Assembly: GCA_044368575.1 (NCBI GenBank)
Contig: JBIPPH010000006.1
Coordinates: 1 to 64,000, forward strand
Reading direction: 5' to 3'
From: JABMMZ01 sp044368575
GTDB lineage: Bacteria; Bacteroidota; Bacteroidia; NS11-12g; UBA955
Length of the DNA stretch: 64,000 nucleotides
Shown: one piece after another, positions 42,671 to 51,644 of the stretch
How positions within the stretch are numbered: position 1 is the stretch's first letter
How the letters are laid out: each line of letters opens with the position of its first letter
The notes under the pieces: model-generated
The model's database searches: none
Seen by the model: only the letters and a program-made list of their open reading frames with translations
What the model was told of the DNA's origin: nothing
Position numbers and translations under genes: made by a program

Positions 42671-44011
42671 TTATAATTTGATGGTTTGTCCTATGGCTAC
42701 TTGGTAATCAATTTTAGCGACCAATAAATCGTATACTGCGCTTAAATAATTGGTTTGAGTGGTTTTGAGTTCTTGTGATGCGGTTATCAATTCTAAATTA
42801 CTGCCTACACCTTCATTGTATTTGATAGTAGTTGTATTTAGTATTTTGTTTGCCAAATCAAGGTTTTCTTTTTGTTGCAAAACATAATCCATAGCTCTGA
42901 AATATTTTAATTGGGTTTGCTTGGCTTCCAATTGTATCATGTTTTCAACCTTGTTAATGGTCGTTTCAGTTTTTAGTTGTTGAATTTTAGCTTTTTGAAT
43001 TTTTGCATCATTACTAAAGCCTGAAAACAAAGGCACATTCATTTGCATGGCTAAGAAATAGTTGTTATACCATTTGCTGTAATCAAGCTTTTCGCCAAAG
43101 TTGCTTTGTTGGTAGGTAAAAGCACCACCAAGGTTTGGTAGCTTGCCATATTGATAGCGTTTAACATCCATTTTGTTGAGCACTAATTGTTGTTGTAGAA
43201 TCTGAAAATCTGTTCTCGCTTTGAAGTTAACTTGAGAGCTCGTGTCTTGAATGGCAAAACGGCTGTTGAGCTCGTCGATTTTGTCAGTTAATTCAATGTT
43301 CTGACTAGGATCCATACCCATTTTAATTTTCAGTAAACCCATAACAATTTGCAGTTGATCATTGAGTTTCTGACGGGTAATGCTGATGTTGTTGAGTTGA
43401 AGTTTTAAACGGTCCACATCAAGGGCTTCAGTAAAACCCTCTTTATTCATCGCCTTAACTTGATTGTAGGTTTTTTCAATGGTGTTGTATGAAGTATTCA
43501 GTAACAATACATTTTCTTTAGCAATAAGAACTGTTAGATAGGTTTTTGCCACATCAATTTTCACATCTGTTTCAGTTTTACTGGCCAACCTTCTTGATAA
43601 ATCAGTGAATTGTTTAGCCGCTTTTAGACCTAAAAAATAAGTGCCATCTAACAATAACCAAGTGGCATTGATTGAAGCCTGCGTTGTATACTTGTTACCA
43701 ACCCTTATTGGAGTGGCAATGCCATTAATAGGGAATACAAATACTTGTTTTTGAATAGCGTCTTGAAAGCCTATTTGACCTCTAATTTGAGGAATCCCAA
43801 TGGCTTGAACTTCCTTTACTGTCTGATTGGCAATGGCTAAGTCAGCATAGGCGTTTTTTAAATCCGGATTGTGAGTAATGGCGAATTCAACTGCAGCGGA
43901 TAAAGACATTTTAAGGGTGTCTTGTGCTTTTGTTTGTGCCATAGCTGAAAAGCTCAACTGCATCATAATGATTAGCAAAGTGCTTTTGTGTATATTGTTT
44001 AGTTGTAACAT
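42671..44011 (-). CDS. TolC-family outer membrane efflux protein
   Basis: A 446-residue outer membrane channel protein. Signal peptide ends SFSAMA, with Gln as first mature residue. Two internally repeated helical regions with ALDVDRLKLQLNN and ATxxL-like ELITASQELKTTQTNYLSA are typical of OEP domains. Located between tetR (8-base gap) and the adaptor gene. Confidence 0.9.
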   Translation of the reverse strand: MLQLNNIHKSTLLIIMMQLSFSAMAQTKAQDTLKMSLSAAVEFAITHNPDLKNAYADLAIANQTVKEVQAIGIPQIRGQIGFQDAIQKQVFVFPINGIATPIRVGNKYTTQASINATWLLLDGTYFLGLKAAKQFTDLSRRLASKTETDVKIDVAKTYLTVLIAKENVLLLNTSYNTIEKTYNQVKAMNKEGFTEALDVDRLKLQLNNISITRQKLNDQLQIVMGLLKIKMGMDPSQNIELTDKIDELNSRFAIQDTSSQVNFKARTDFQILQQQLVLNKMDVKRYQYGKLPNLGGAFTYQQSNFGEKLDYSKWYNNYFLAMQMNVPLFSGFSNDAKIQKAKIQQLKTETTINKVENMIQLEAKQTQLKYFRAMDYVLQQKENLDLANKILNTTTIKYNEGVGSNLELITASQELKTTQTNYLSAVYDLLVAKIDYQVAIGQTIKL

Positions 44012-44019
44012 ATAGTCTA

Positions 44020-44628
44020 CTATGAAATTTGAATTAAATCTGGGTGGGCATTGATGTATTCAATTCCCTTAGGCGTACACAATGAATGCATATTGTAGCG
44101 CACCAATTCTGCATATTTAGTGGCAAATGGCATGCTGCCTAGTAATTTGTGTTCGCTTGATACACACTCCATCACCAAAGCGATGTAAAAACCTGCAGTA
44201 ATATCTACATTGATGTTTTGTCTGTATAAGCCCTGTTGTATGCCTAAATTTAGGTTTTTTACCACTTGTATTTGAATAGCATTTTCTTTGTGCTCTGTAA
44301 AGAATTGATAAGTCTCTGTATGGTATTTTTTGAGGTCGAATAAGGCCCCTGGATTGACCTCTTGGTGCATGTCATTCATCATTTTGGCAATCTTTAACAT
44401 TTGCAAAATGGCGTTGCTTTCTGACGAAAATACTTGTTCACATAAGGCATCCATCTCGGTTAAATGATGGGTTATGGTTTGTTTAACCAAATCATTTTTG
44501 TCTTGTACATATACGTAAAGCGTCTTTTTAGACATGCCTAGAGCTTTGGCAACATCATCCATGGTGATGCTTTTAATGCCATATCGCATAAATAATTCTT
44601 CAGCTTTAGCTAAAATTTTTTGATGCAT
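44020..44628 (-). CDS. TetR-family regulator of the efflux operon
   Basis: A 202-residue regulator. HTH: ILAKAEELFMRYGIKSIT, MDDVAKALGMSKKTLYVYV, KNDLVKQ. It heads the tetR-tolC-adaptor-RND run and is therefore the likely local repressor. The ATG at 44628 is used; longer frames to 44700 would translate the predicted promoter and operator. A perfect inverted repeat at 44666-44697 upstream is a good candidate for its operator. Confidence 0.88.
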   Translation of the reverse strand: MHQKILAKAEELFMRYGIKSITMDDVAKALGMSKKTLYVYVQDKNDLVKQTITHHLTEMDALCEQVFSSESNAILQMLKIAKMMNDMHQEVNPGALFDLKKYHTETYQFFTEHKENAIQIQVVKNLNLGIQQGLYRQNINVDITAGFYIALVMECVSSEHKLLGSMPFATKYAELVRYNMHSLCTPKGIEYINAHPDLIQIS

Positions 44629-44645
44629 GCTCTCTAAAGTTGGCG

Positions 44646-44676
44646 CGAAATAAATTAAAAAAACCATGGAAACAAA
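44646..44676 (-). promoter_or_regulatory. Possible promoter of the efflux operon
   Basis: Minus strand: TTTG at 44676-44673, a 19-base spacer, TTATTTCG at 44653-44646 (two mismatches to TAnnTTTG). The -33 element overlaps the inverted repeat. Confidence 0.35.
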
Positions 44677-44697
44677 AAATATATCCAAAGTTTCCAT
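44666..44697. promoter_or_regulatory. Inverted repeat ATGGAAAC-N16-GTTTCCAT, candidate TetR operator
   Basis: Perfect 8-bp arms with a 16-base spacer, 38 bases upstream of the tetR start and overlapping its predicted -33 region. Position and symmetry fit autoregulation by a TetR dimer pair; binding is inferred. Confidence 0.55.
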
Positions 44698-44833
44698 CAA
44701 ATCTGTTAAAACAAATGTTTTTGACGATAAATGAGGCCTTATGTCAATTTTACATGAACTAAAACATTTCCATAAATTAATAACACATGTAAATACTGCC
44801 TTGAATTACTCTATTATTGTGTAATTAATACTT

Positions 44834-45220
44834 ATGGCCATTAAAATTTCAAACAGCGTTAAAATTGAAGTGCGACCAAAGTTCAACGAGTTGCAAAGCG
44901 ATATTGAGCAAAACGAATTCTTTTTTACATACTATGTACACATCTCTAATTTAGGGAATGAAACCATTCAGCTTATGCATAGAAAATGGGATATAGTAGA
45001 TAGTGTTGGAGAACATAAATTTGTAAGCGGCGAGGGAGTTGTTGGTGAACAACCTGTTTTGTTGCCTGGAGACACCTATGAATATTATTCAGGTTGTTTA
45101 TTAAAAACAGGTTTCGGCAAAATGTCTGGAGCATATGTGTTCAAAGTGCTTCAATCTGGTGCTTTGTTTGAATCTGAAATTCCTGAATTTACCTTACAAT
45201 TGCCATGGGTCTTAAACTAG
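44834..45220 (+). CDS. apaG: ApaG protein
   Basis: A 128-residue protein of the ApaG (DUF525) fold, a fibronectin-III-like beta sandwich. Seen: VRPKFNE, FFFTYYVHISNLG, HRKWDIVDS, SGEGVVGEQPVLLPGDTYEYYSGC and GKMSGAYVF. The function of ApaG is not settled; phenotypes elsewhere involve Co2+/Mg2+ and dinucleoside polyphosphates. The end overlaps the next gene by 16 bases. Confidence 0.93.
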   Translation: MAIKISNSVKIEVRPKFNELQSDIEQNEFFFTYYVHISNLGNETIQLMHRKWDIVDSVGEHKFVSGEGVVGEQPVLLPGDTYEYYSGCLLKTGFGKMSGAYVFKVLQSGALFESEIPEFTLQLPWVLN

Positions 45221-46203
45221 TATTTCAATTTCGACTAGTATTAATAGTCCTGTTTTTTAGTTTCAGCGCTTGTCAACCTAAGGATCAATCAAATGGTGCT
45301 TCTAATGCTAACACCGACTCTTCAGTCAATGTTGCTGCGCAACGTCCAGTTTTCAACGCTGATTCGGCTTACTTAAGGGTTAAAGCACAAGTGGATTTTG
45401 GACCACGCGTGCCAGGAACAGCTGGTCATTCTGCTTGTTATAATTACATTAGTAAAATGCTTGCTGCCTCAGCAGATACTATGTATTATCAAAATACAAC
45501 TGCCATTACTTTTGACAAAAAAGTTATTCCAGTTAAAAATATCATAGCCAGCTTTAATCCCAAAGCAGAGCGCAGAATACTCCTGTGTGCCCATTGGGAT
45601 ACACGCCCATTTGCAGATCAAGACCAAGTGGACAAAGACAAGCCAATTCTTGGTGCCAATGATGGGGCTAGCGGTGTTGGCGTTTTATTAGAGATTGCCC
45701 GACTGCTTCGTGCCCAACCTTTGTCAATCGGTGTCGATATTGTTTGTTTTGATGCAGAAGATTGGGGTGATAATTCTGGTAAAATTGAAAATAGTTATTG
45801 TTTAGGTTCTCAGTATTGGGCCAGAAATTTACATCAACCTAATTACAAAGCAGAATTTGGTATTTTACTCGATATGGTAGGGGCGCCTAATGCGATTTTT
45901 GGCTTTGAGGGCTTCAGTTTGTCATCTGCACAAAATATAGTTTCTAAAGTTTGGGGAGCTGCAGATGCCGCTGGTTATCAGCAATACTTCAGACATTTTG
46001 AACGCGGTTATGTTACCGATGATCATTATTACGTGATGAAATTTGCTCAATTTCCTGTGATTGATATTATTGATTCTGATCCTAACACCATTAGTCATTT
46101 TGGTAAATACTGGCATACTCATCAAGACAATATGAATGCCATTGACCGCAATACTTTAAAAGCCGTAGGTCAGACTGTGATCAATGTGCTTTACGGTTTA
46201 TAA
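45205..46203 (+). CDS. M28-type glutaminyl-peptide cyclotransferase lipoprotein
   Basis: A 332-residue zinc enzyme of the M28 clan. It has a lipoprotein signal with lipobox FSAC, and the features AHWDTRPFADQD, LGANDGASGVGVLLE (zinc Asp), CFDAEDWGD, LGSQYWA, LLDMVGAPNAIF, TDDHYYVM and FGKYWHTHQDN. This pattern fits the bacterial, animal-like glutaminyl cyclases of Bacteroidota, which turn N-terminal Gln of exported proteins into pyroglutamate. An aminopeptidase role cannot be excluded. It starts inside the last 16 bases of apaG and its end overlaps the convergent gene by 13 bases. Confidence 0.82.
   Translation: MGLKLVFQFRLVLIVLFFSFSACQPKDQSNGASNANTDSSVNVAAQRPVFNADSAYLRVKAQVDFGPRVPGTAGHSACYNYISKMLAASADTMYYQNTTAITFDKKVIPVKNIIASFNPKAERRILLCAHWDTRPFADQDQVDKDKPILGANDGASGVGVLLEIARLLRAQPLSIGVDIVCFDAEDWGDNSGKIENSYCLGSQYWARNLHQPNYKAEFGILLDMVGAPNAIFGFEGFSLSSAQNIVSKVWGAADAAGYQQYFRHFERGYVTDDHYYVMKFAQFPVIDIIDSDPNTISHFGKYWHTHQDNMNAIDRNTLKAVGQTVINVLYGL
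45233..45258 (+). terminator. Weak terminator-like hairpin after apaG
   Basis: GACTA-N7-TAGTC followed by CTG and six T, 13 bases past the apaG stop and inside the signal peptide codons of the next gene. The stem is short and AT-rich. Confidence 0.3.
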
Positions 46204-47066
46204 TCTTTGGCTAATTGAGGCAAGCCGCCTGTGTGTATACACAAGATTTTATCTGTGGTTTTAAATTGTCCTTGCCGGATTAAGTCCATAATGGCCATAA
46301 ACATTTTTCCCGTGTATACATGTTCTAGTTGTATGCCACTTTTACTTTTGAACCAATCCATAAATGCCATGAGTTCCGAGTCAGATTGGGCATATTTGCC
46401 TCTGTGATAATCATGTAATATTTGCCAATGTTTTTGAGGATAATCCTGCATTTGTCTGTCAAGGTCAAAGTTGTTCTTTAAACTGCTTATACCAATGACT
46501 TTACTGGGCAATTGTCTTTGAATACAACCTTGAACAAGTCCTTCCAAAGTGGTACCTGTTCCTACAGACAATACAATGTAGTCATATGTTTTTTTTAGTT
46601 CGTCAAGTATCTTAGAACAGCCAATAAATGATTTGGGGTGTCTGCCACCCTCGTCCACCATAATGGCATTCGCAGCAGATCCGAAATAGTGTTCAAATAG
46701 TGCTTGCTTTTGTCTGTATTGGCCTCTGTTAACATGAATCAATTGCATGCCGTGGTCTTGGCAACAGATCTCATATGCATTTGAATCCCTTATTTCGTCG
46801 CCTCTGACAAAGCCTGTGGTTTGGATACCCAATAATTTGCCAGCTACAGCAGTCGCCACTAAATGGTTACTGTATGCCCCACCAAAAGTAACAATATGGG
46901 CTTGTTCAAGGGTTTTAGCCCATTCAATTATACCACTTAATTTTCGCCATTTGTTGCCTGCAATTAATGGATGAATGAGGTCATCTCTTAACACATCTAT
47001 GTCATACCCCTGGCTAATGGCATAGGGAAGGGCTTCGATTTTAGATGGTTTTAAATCTGGATGCAC
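46191..47066 (-). CDS. PLP-dependent ACC deaminase/D-cysteine desulfhydrase family enzyme
   Basis: A 291-residue fold-type II PLP enzyme. The PLP Lys is in GNKWRKL, with RDDLIHPLIAGNKWRK, FGGAYSNHLVA, and the phosphate loop SVGTGTTLEGL. The family includes ACC deaminase and D-cysteine desulfhydrase; the short length fits the Bacteroidota group whose substrate is not certain. Overlaps the glutaminyl cyclase gene end by 13 bases. Confidence 0.85.
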   Translation of the reverse strand: MHPDLKPSKIEALPYAISQGYDIDVLRDDLIHPLIAGNKWRKLSGIIEWAKTLEQAHIVTFGGAYSNHLVATAVAGKLLGIQTTGFVRGDEIRDSNAYEICCQDHGMQLIHVNRGQYRQKQALFEHYFGSAANAIMVDEGGRHPKSFIGCSKILDELKKTYDYIVLSVGTGTTLEGLVQGCIQRQLPSKVIGISSLKNNFDLDRQMQDYPQKHWQILHDYHRGKYAQSDSELMAFMDWFKSKSGIQLEHVYTGKMFMAIMDLIRQGQFKTTDKILCIHTGGLPQLAKDYKP

Positions 47067-47152
47067 CTTTCAAAATTACTGGCTTATTGCTGTTATTACA
47101 AAAATAGCATTTGAATTTGTCTGCTATTGAAATTTTAACTTGGTTTGCAAGT

Positions 47153-47458
47153 ATGATCATTTATAACGTGACTTGCAATATTCCAGAGACCATTGAAACA
47201 GAATGGGTGCACTGGATGAAACACGAACACATTCCTGAAGTCATTGCGACAGAAAAGTTTACTGGGTTTAAAATGCTTAAACTATTGACCAATGTACAAG
47301 ACAATGAGGGGGTGAATTATGCTATCCAATATTTTTGCCATAGCATAGATGATTATAATGCTTATGCTGAGTTATATGCCCCAGCATTAAAAGCTAAAAC
47401 CTATGCCAAATATGGCGATCAAGTTTTAGCCTTTAGAACGCTTTTGGAAGAGGTTTAA
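47153..47458 (+). CDS. DUF4286 family protein
   Basis: A 101-residue protein starting MIIYNVTCNIPETIETEWVH. It matches the DUF4286 family (ferredoxin-like fold) of Bacteroidota, with HIPEVIATEKFTGFKMLKL and YAIQYFC. No active site known. The upstream in-frame TTG at 47111 is rejected because a TTTG-N20-TTGGTTTG promoter-like sequence (47116-47147) lies in that extension. Confidence 0.8.
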   Translation: MIIYNVTCNIPETIETEWVHWMKHEHIPEVIATEKFTGFKMLKLLTNVQDNEGVNYAIQYFCHSIDDYNAYAELYAPALKAKTYAKYGDQVLAFRTLLEEV

Positions 47459-49639
47459 TTACAGATTCTCCATTAGGTATTCTGTAATCTTTTGCATGAG
47501 ATGCACACGGTCTTTGCCCATTACATTGTGCTTGTGACCAGGATAAACAAAATAATCTAAGTAAGTATTGCCGGCATCAACTGCTGCTTTGCAATACAAT
47601 AAACTGTGTTGCCATAAAACAACATCGTCATCACAACCATGAATCATTAGAAGTTTGTCTTGCAAACCATTGATGTGGGTTAACAAATTTGCTTGTTTGT
47701 ATCCTTCTGGATTTTCAGAAGGTTGGTCCATGTAACGCTCTGTGTACATGATTTCATAGATTGACCAATCAATCACTGGGCCACCAGCTACACCAACTTT
47801 AAATACACCTGGTTGTCTGCTCATAAGACAGGTGGTCATAAATCCACCAAAGCTCCAACCATGTACACCAATTCTGTTGGCGTCTACATAACTCAAGTTT
47901 TTAAGGTAATTAATGCCTGCTAATTGGTCCGCCATTTCAAGCGTGCCTAATTGTCTGTGAGTAGCGCTTTCAAAAGCATGGCCTCTGTTTGAAGAGCCTC
48001 TGTTGTCGAGGGTAAATACGATATAACCTTTTTGAGCCATTAACTGCATCCAGTAATTACTGCCCCCTAAGAAGCTATTGGTTACCATTTGGGCATGAGG
48101 ACCACCATACACATAAACGACAACAGGGTATTTTTTGTTTTTGTCGAAATGTGGTGGTGTAATCATTCGGCAATGCAATACTGTGCCATCATTGATGATA
48201 GGGAATAAAGTGGTTTCGCCTAAGTCATAATTCGCTAACGGATTGCTTGCAGTTAAAAGGTTTTTAACCAAGTCGCCATTTTGACTTCTTAAATCAATTT
48301 TACGCGGCACATTAAGGCTTGAATACACATCAAAAAATTGGTTCATCTGCTGATTGAATGAGGCCATATGAGTGCCAGCTGCATCACTCAGTTTTTTAAG
48401 CTCAAGTGAATTGACATGCACACTGTAGGTGTGTCTTTCTAATGGACTTTCTTTAGTTGATTCAAAGTAGATGTATTTGCCATCTGAGTCAGCGCCAATC
48501 AAACGCGTGATCATCCAATTGCCTTGGGTTAATGTTTTAAGTAGTTTGCCTTTAGTAGAATATAAATACAAATGGTTAAATCCGCTGCGTTCACTCTGCC
48601 ATATAAATTTCTCTGGGTCATTTGGCATAAAGTAAAAGCCGTGTTGAGGTTCAACATAACGCTCGTCGGTTTCTTCAAACAAAGTTTTATTGAGCTCACC
48701 TGAATTGGCATTGTAACTATTGATCCAAGCATGGTTTTGCCCTCTGTTCACAATGGCCATGAAAATATTTTCAGAACTCGGATCCCATGCGATATTGGTA
48801 AGGTATTGTTCTGCTGGTTCACCTGTTTTTAAATAAGTAGTGGTCTTCGTTTCTATGTTAAAGATACCAACGGTTACATGGTGGCTTTTTGCCCCAGCGG
48901 TCGGGTATTTGATGTTGTTGCTTTGAGCAGGAATTTTAGAGTTGTCGTAAATGGCATAATCACTCACCATGCTTTCATCCATTCTGTAGAAAGCAATTTT
49001 CTTGCCATCTGGGCTCCAGAATAAACCTTTGTCAATGCCAAATTCATTGCGGTGAACAGATTGGCCATACACTATGCCTTTGCCGCCATCATTAGTAATT
49101 TGAATGGTTTCATTCGCATTGATGAGGTAGAGGTTCTCATTTTCAGTAACAATGACTTGATTGCTTTTAGCATGGTAGTCGTTGCTGCTGCCTTGGCCTT
49201 TAATGGTCAATAGGTTTCTGAAGGCTTGAGCTGGTAAATTGTAATTCACATATTGCTGGTCTTTAAAGATCACGATGTTGTCGTTATCGGTCCATTCAAA
49301 TGCCGGAAAACTTTTAAATTGCCAACCTTCTTTGTACTGAGCTGCTGCTTGATTAAGGGCTTCAAGTGTTTGGCTGCTATCTTCTTGAAAAGTCAAGGCA
49401 TCAACGATGATTAACTTTTGTGGTTTACTGGTTTTGATGTAGGCGTATTTGCTACCTCCTGGTAACCATTGAAGTCCTGTGATGTTTTGAATTTTTAAAG
49501 ACAAATTATTGGGTTTGTCAACTTGTAAAATGGCTTCTTCCATGCTCAAGTATTTTTGTCCTTGGGCGTTTGCAGAAAAGGTTTGAAATAGACCTATAAG
49601 CGCAATGGCTATTACTGATTTTAAACTCATTTTTTTCAT
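47459..49639 (-). CDS. Dipeptidyl peptidase IV-like S9 serine peptidase
   Basis: Exported prolyl peptidase of 726 residues. Signal peptide ends FSANA and the mature chain begins QGQKYLS. The N-terminal beta-propeller contains WSPDGKKIAFYRMDES; the C-terminal alpha/beta hydrolase has YGGPHAQMV, the nucleophile in GWSFGGFM, the Asp in GCDDDVV and the His in YPGHKHNV. It probably cleaves X-Pro dipeptides from peptides in the periplasm. The start at 49639 gives the signal peptide; the longer frame is not plausible. Confidence 0.92.
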   Translation of the reverse strand: MKKMSLKSVIAIALIGLFQTFSANAQGQKYLSMEEAILQVDKPNNLSLKIQNITGLQWLPGGSKYAYIKTSKPQKLIIVDALTFQEDSSQTLEALNQAAAQYKEGWQFKSFPAFEWTDNDNIVIFKDQQYVNYNLPAQAFRNLLTIKGQGSSNDYHAKSNQVIVTENENLYLINANETIQITNDGGKGIVYGQSVHRNEFGIDKGLFWSPDGKKIAFYRMDESMVSDYAIYDNSKIPAQSNNIKYPTAGAKSHHVTVGIFNIETKTTTYLKTGEPAEQYLTNIAWDPSSENIFMAIVNRGQNHAWINSYNANSGELNKTLFEETDERYVEPQHGFYFMPNDPEKFIWQSERSGFNHLYLYSTKGKLLKTLTQGNWMITRLIGADSDGKYIYFESTKESPLERHTYSVHVNSLELKKLSDAAGTHMASFNQQMNQFFDVYSSLNVPRKIDLRSQNGDLVKNLLTASNPLANYDLGETTLFPIINDGTVLHCRMITPPHFDKNKKYPVVVYVYGGPHAQMVTNSFLGGSNYWMQLMAQKGYIVFTLDNRGSSNRGHAFESATHRQLGTLEMADQLAGINYLKNLSYVDANRIGVHGWSFGGFMTTCLMSRQPGVFKVGVAGGPVIDWSIYEIMYTERYMDQPSENPEGYKQANLLTHINGLQDKLLMIHGCDDDVVLWQHSLLYCKAAVDAGNTYLDYFVYPGHKHNVMGKDRVHLMQKITEYLMENL

Positions 49640-49740
49640 TGCTACAAAAGTGCAAAAAAAAGTTGATAATATGTCACAAATACGCTTCAAAAGTGTTTCA
49701 GCATTGTTGGATTTTAACGTATTTTGCAGGTTCAAAATCC

Positions 49741-50568
49741 ATGGATCTTATAGCCTTAAAACAAACCATTGAAACTGCGTGGGAAAACCGTGCAATGCTT
49801 AAAGAATCTGCAGTGCAAGACCAGATCAGGCAGCTCATAGAATTGCTTGATAAAGGTCAAGTGCGTGTGGCAGAACCAAGTGCTGAAGCTGGTAAATGGC
49901 AGGTGAATGAATGGGTTAAAAAAGGGGTTATTCTGTATTTCCCAATTCAAGACATCAGCACAGAAAAAATTGGTCCGTATGAAATTTGTGACAAGATTCC
50001 ATTAAAGCAAGACTATGCCCAACAAGGTGTAAGAGCGGTTATGGGGTCTGTTGCCAGATATGGTGCCTTCATCAACAAAGGGGTCATTTTGATGCCAAGT
50101 TTTGTCAATATTGGTGCTTATGTCGATTCAGGAACCATGGTTGATACTTGGGCAACTGTTGGATCATGCGCTCAAATAGGCAAGAACGTGCATCTGAGCG
50201 GAGGTGTTGGAATAGGAGGCGTTTTAGAGCCTGTTCAAGCTGCACCAGTGATCATAGAAGACGATTGTTTTATTGGTTCTAGAAGCATAATTGTTGAAGG
50301 TGCTCATATTGCTAAAGAAGCGGTTATCGGTGCAGGTGTTACCATAACACAGTCAACCAAAATTATAGATGTTACCCAATCAGAGCCAATTATCTATAAT
50401 GGTTATGTGCCTGAGCGTTCAGTGGTTATTCCTGGCAGTTATGAAAAGGTGTTCGCGGCGGGTAAATACCAAGTGCCATGTGCCCTGATAATCGGTCAAA
50501 GAAAACCTAGTACGGATTTAAAAACATCACTCAATGACGCGCTCAGAGATTTTAATGTAGCTGTATAA
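49741..50568 (+). CDS. dapD: Tetrahydrodipicolinate N-succinyltransferase
   Basis: Succinyl-CoA-dependent step of the succinylase branch of lysine/meso-diaminopimelate synthesis. The 275-residue protein begins MDLIALKQTIETAWENR and shows YFPIQDI, the left-handed beta-helix with hexapeptide repeats, MPSFVNIGAYVDSGTMVDTWATVG and SGGVGIGGVLEPVQA. The ATG at 49741 follows a TATTTTG promoter-like sequence at 49720-49726. The downstream GT4 gene starts within the dapD stop codon. Confidence 0.96.
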   Translation: MDLIALKQTIETAWENRAMLKESAVQDQIRQLIELLDKGQVRVAEPSAEAGKWQVNEWVKKGVILYFPIQDISTEKIGPYEICDKIPLKQDYAQQGVRAVMGSVARYGAFINKGVILMPSFVNIGAYVDSGTMVDTWATVGSCAQIGKNVHLSGGVGIGGVLEPVQAAPVIIEDDCFIGSRSIIVEGAHIAKEAVIGAGVTITQSTKIIDVTQSEPIIYNGYVPERSVVIPGSYEKVFAAGKYQVPCALIIGQRKPSTDLKTSLNDALRDFNVAV

Positions 50569-51644
50569 TGAATATTGGATTCGACGCAAAACGCTATTTT
50601 CACAACCGCTCGGGTTTAGGTAATTACAGCCGAGACCTAGTGGATCATTTTATTGCGTCTTATCCTGCTAATAAATACTACTTGTTTGATGATCAACCAA
50701 GTACATTGAATTTGCCGGCCAATACCATTGCTGCAGCTCCACAAAAGGCATCTCCTTTATGGCGTGTGAAGGGTATTTTAAAAGATTTACAACTGCATAA
50801 AATTGACCTTTACCATGGCTTAAGCAATGAATTGCCGTTTGGTAAATGGCCCGAAAATATTAAAAAAGTAGTGACAATACACGATGTTATTTTTAAAATG
50901 TTTCCAAGTCATTACCGTTTCTTAGACCGTGCCATATACGATATAAAGACTAAGCATGCACTTGAAATTGCAGACAAGGTGATTGCCACCAGTCATGCTT
51001 GTGCGCAAGACATACAAAGACATTACAATGTAGACAGTAGAAAAATACAAGTGGTATATCAAACATGTGGTGATTTGCATTGGAAAGAGTACTCTCAAAA
51101 ACAACTTGAGCGTTTGTCAATGATTCACGGTTTACCCGATCAGTTCTTGTTGTATGTGTCAAGTTTTCAAACCAGAAAAAATCACTTAACTTTATTAGAG
51201 GCCTTAAAACGCACTAAGCGCAAAGACATTCATTTAGTATTGGTGGGTAAGAGAGGTCCAACTCTAAAAGCTTGTATTAAGTTCATCAAGCAGAACGAAT
51301 TAAAACAACAGGTCATGATCATAACTGATTTAGAAGATTACGATCTGCCAATGATGTACAGAAGAGCCAGTGGATTTGTATACCCAAGCATGATGGAAGG
51401 GTTTGGTATACCGCTAATAGAAGCCGCATGCGCTGGTTTGCCTATGGCGGTAAATGATATTCCTGTGTTTAGGGAATTGGCGCCAAAATCAACGCTTAAA
51501 TTTGATTCCGCCATTATTGATAAACTCACCAGAAGTTTATTGGATTTAGTGCAAATGCCTAAAACCAATTATGGGTCGTATTTAGATCCTTTCAAACCCA
51601 ATTACGCCGCTCAACAAGTTTTTAAAGTATACAGCAGTCTCTAG
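50568..51644 (+). CDS. Glycosyltransferase family 4 (GT-B fold)
   Basis: A 358-residue retaining glycosyltransferase: FDAKRYFHNRSGLGNYSR, LYHGLSNELP, TIHDVIF, SSFQTRKNHLTLLEAL, and the C-terminal donor site YPSMMEGFGIPLIEAACAGLP (E-x7-E motif). The substrate is not predictable; it resembles mannosyl- or glucosyltransferases of surface polysaccharides. Overlaps dapD by 1 base and galE by 4 bases at the end. Confidence 0.88.
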   Translation: MNIGFDAKRYFHNRSGLGNYSRDLVDHFIASYPANKYYLFDDQPSTLNLPANTIAAAPQKASPLWRVKGILKDLQLHKIDLYHGLSNELPFGKWPENIKKVVTIHDVIFKMFPSHYRFLDRAIYDIKTKHALEIADKVIATSHACAQDIQRHYNVDSRKIQVVYQTCGDLHWKEYSQKQLERLSMIHGLPDQFLLYVSSFQTRKNHLTLLEALKRTKRKDIHLVLVGKRGPTLKACIKFIKQNELKQQVMIITDLEDYDLPMMYRRASGFVYPSMMEGFGIPLIEAACAGLPMAVNDIPVFRELAPKSTLKFDSAIIDKLTRSLLDLVQMPKTNYGSYLDPFKPNYAAQQVFKVYSSL

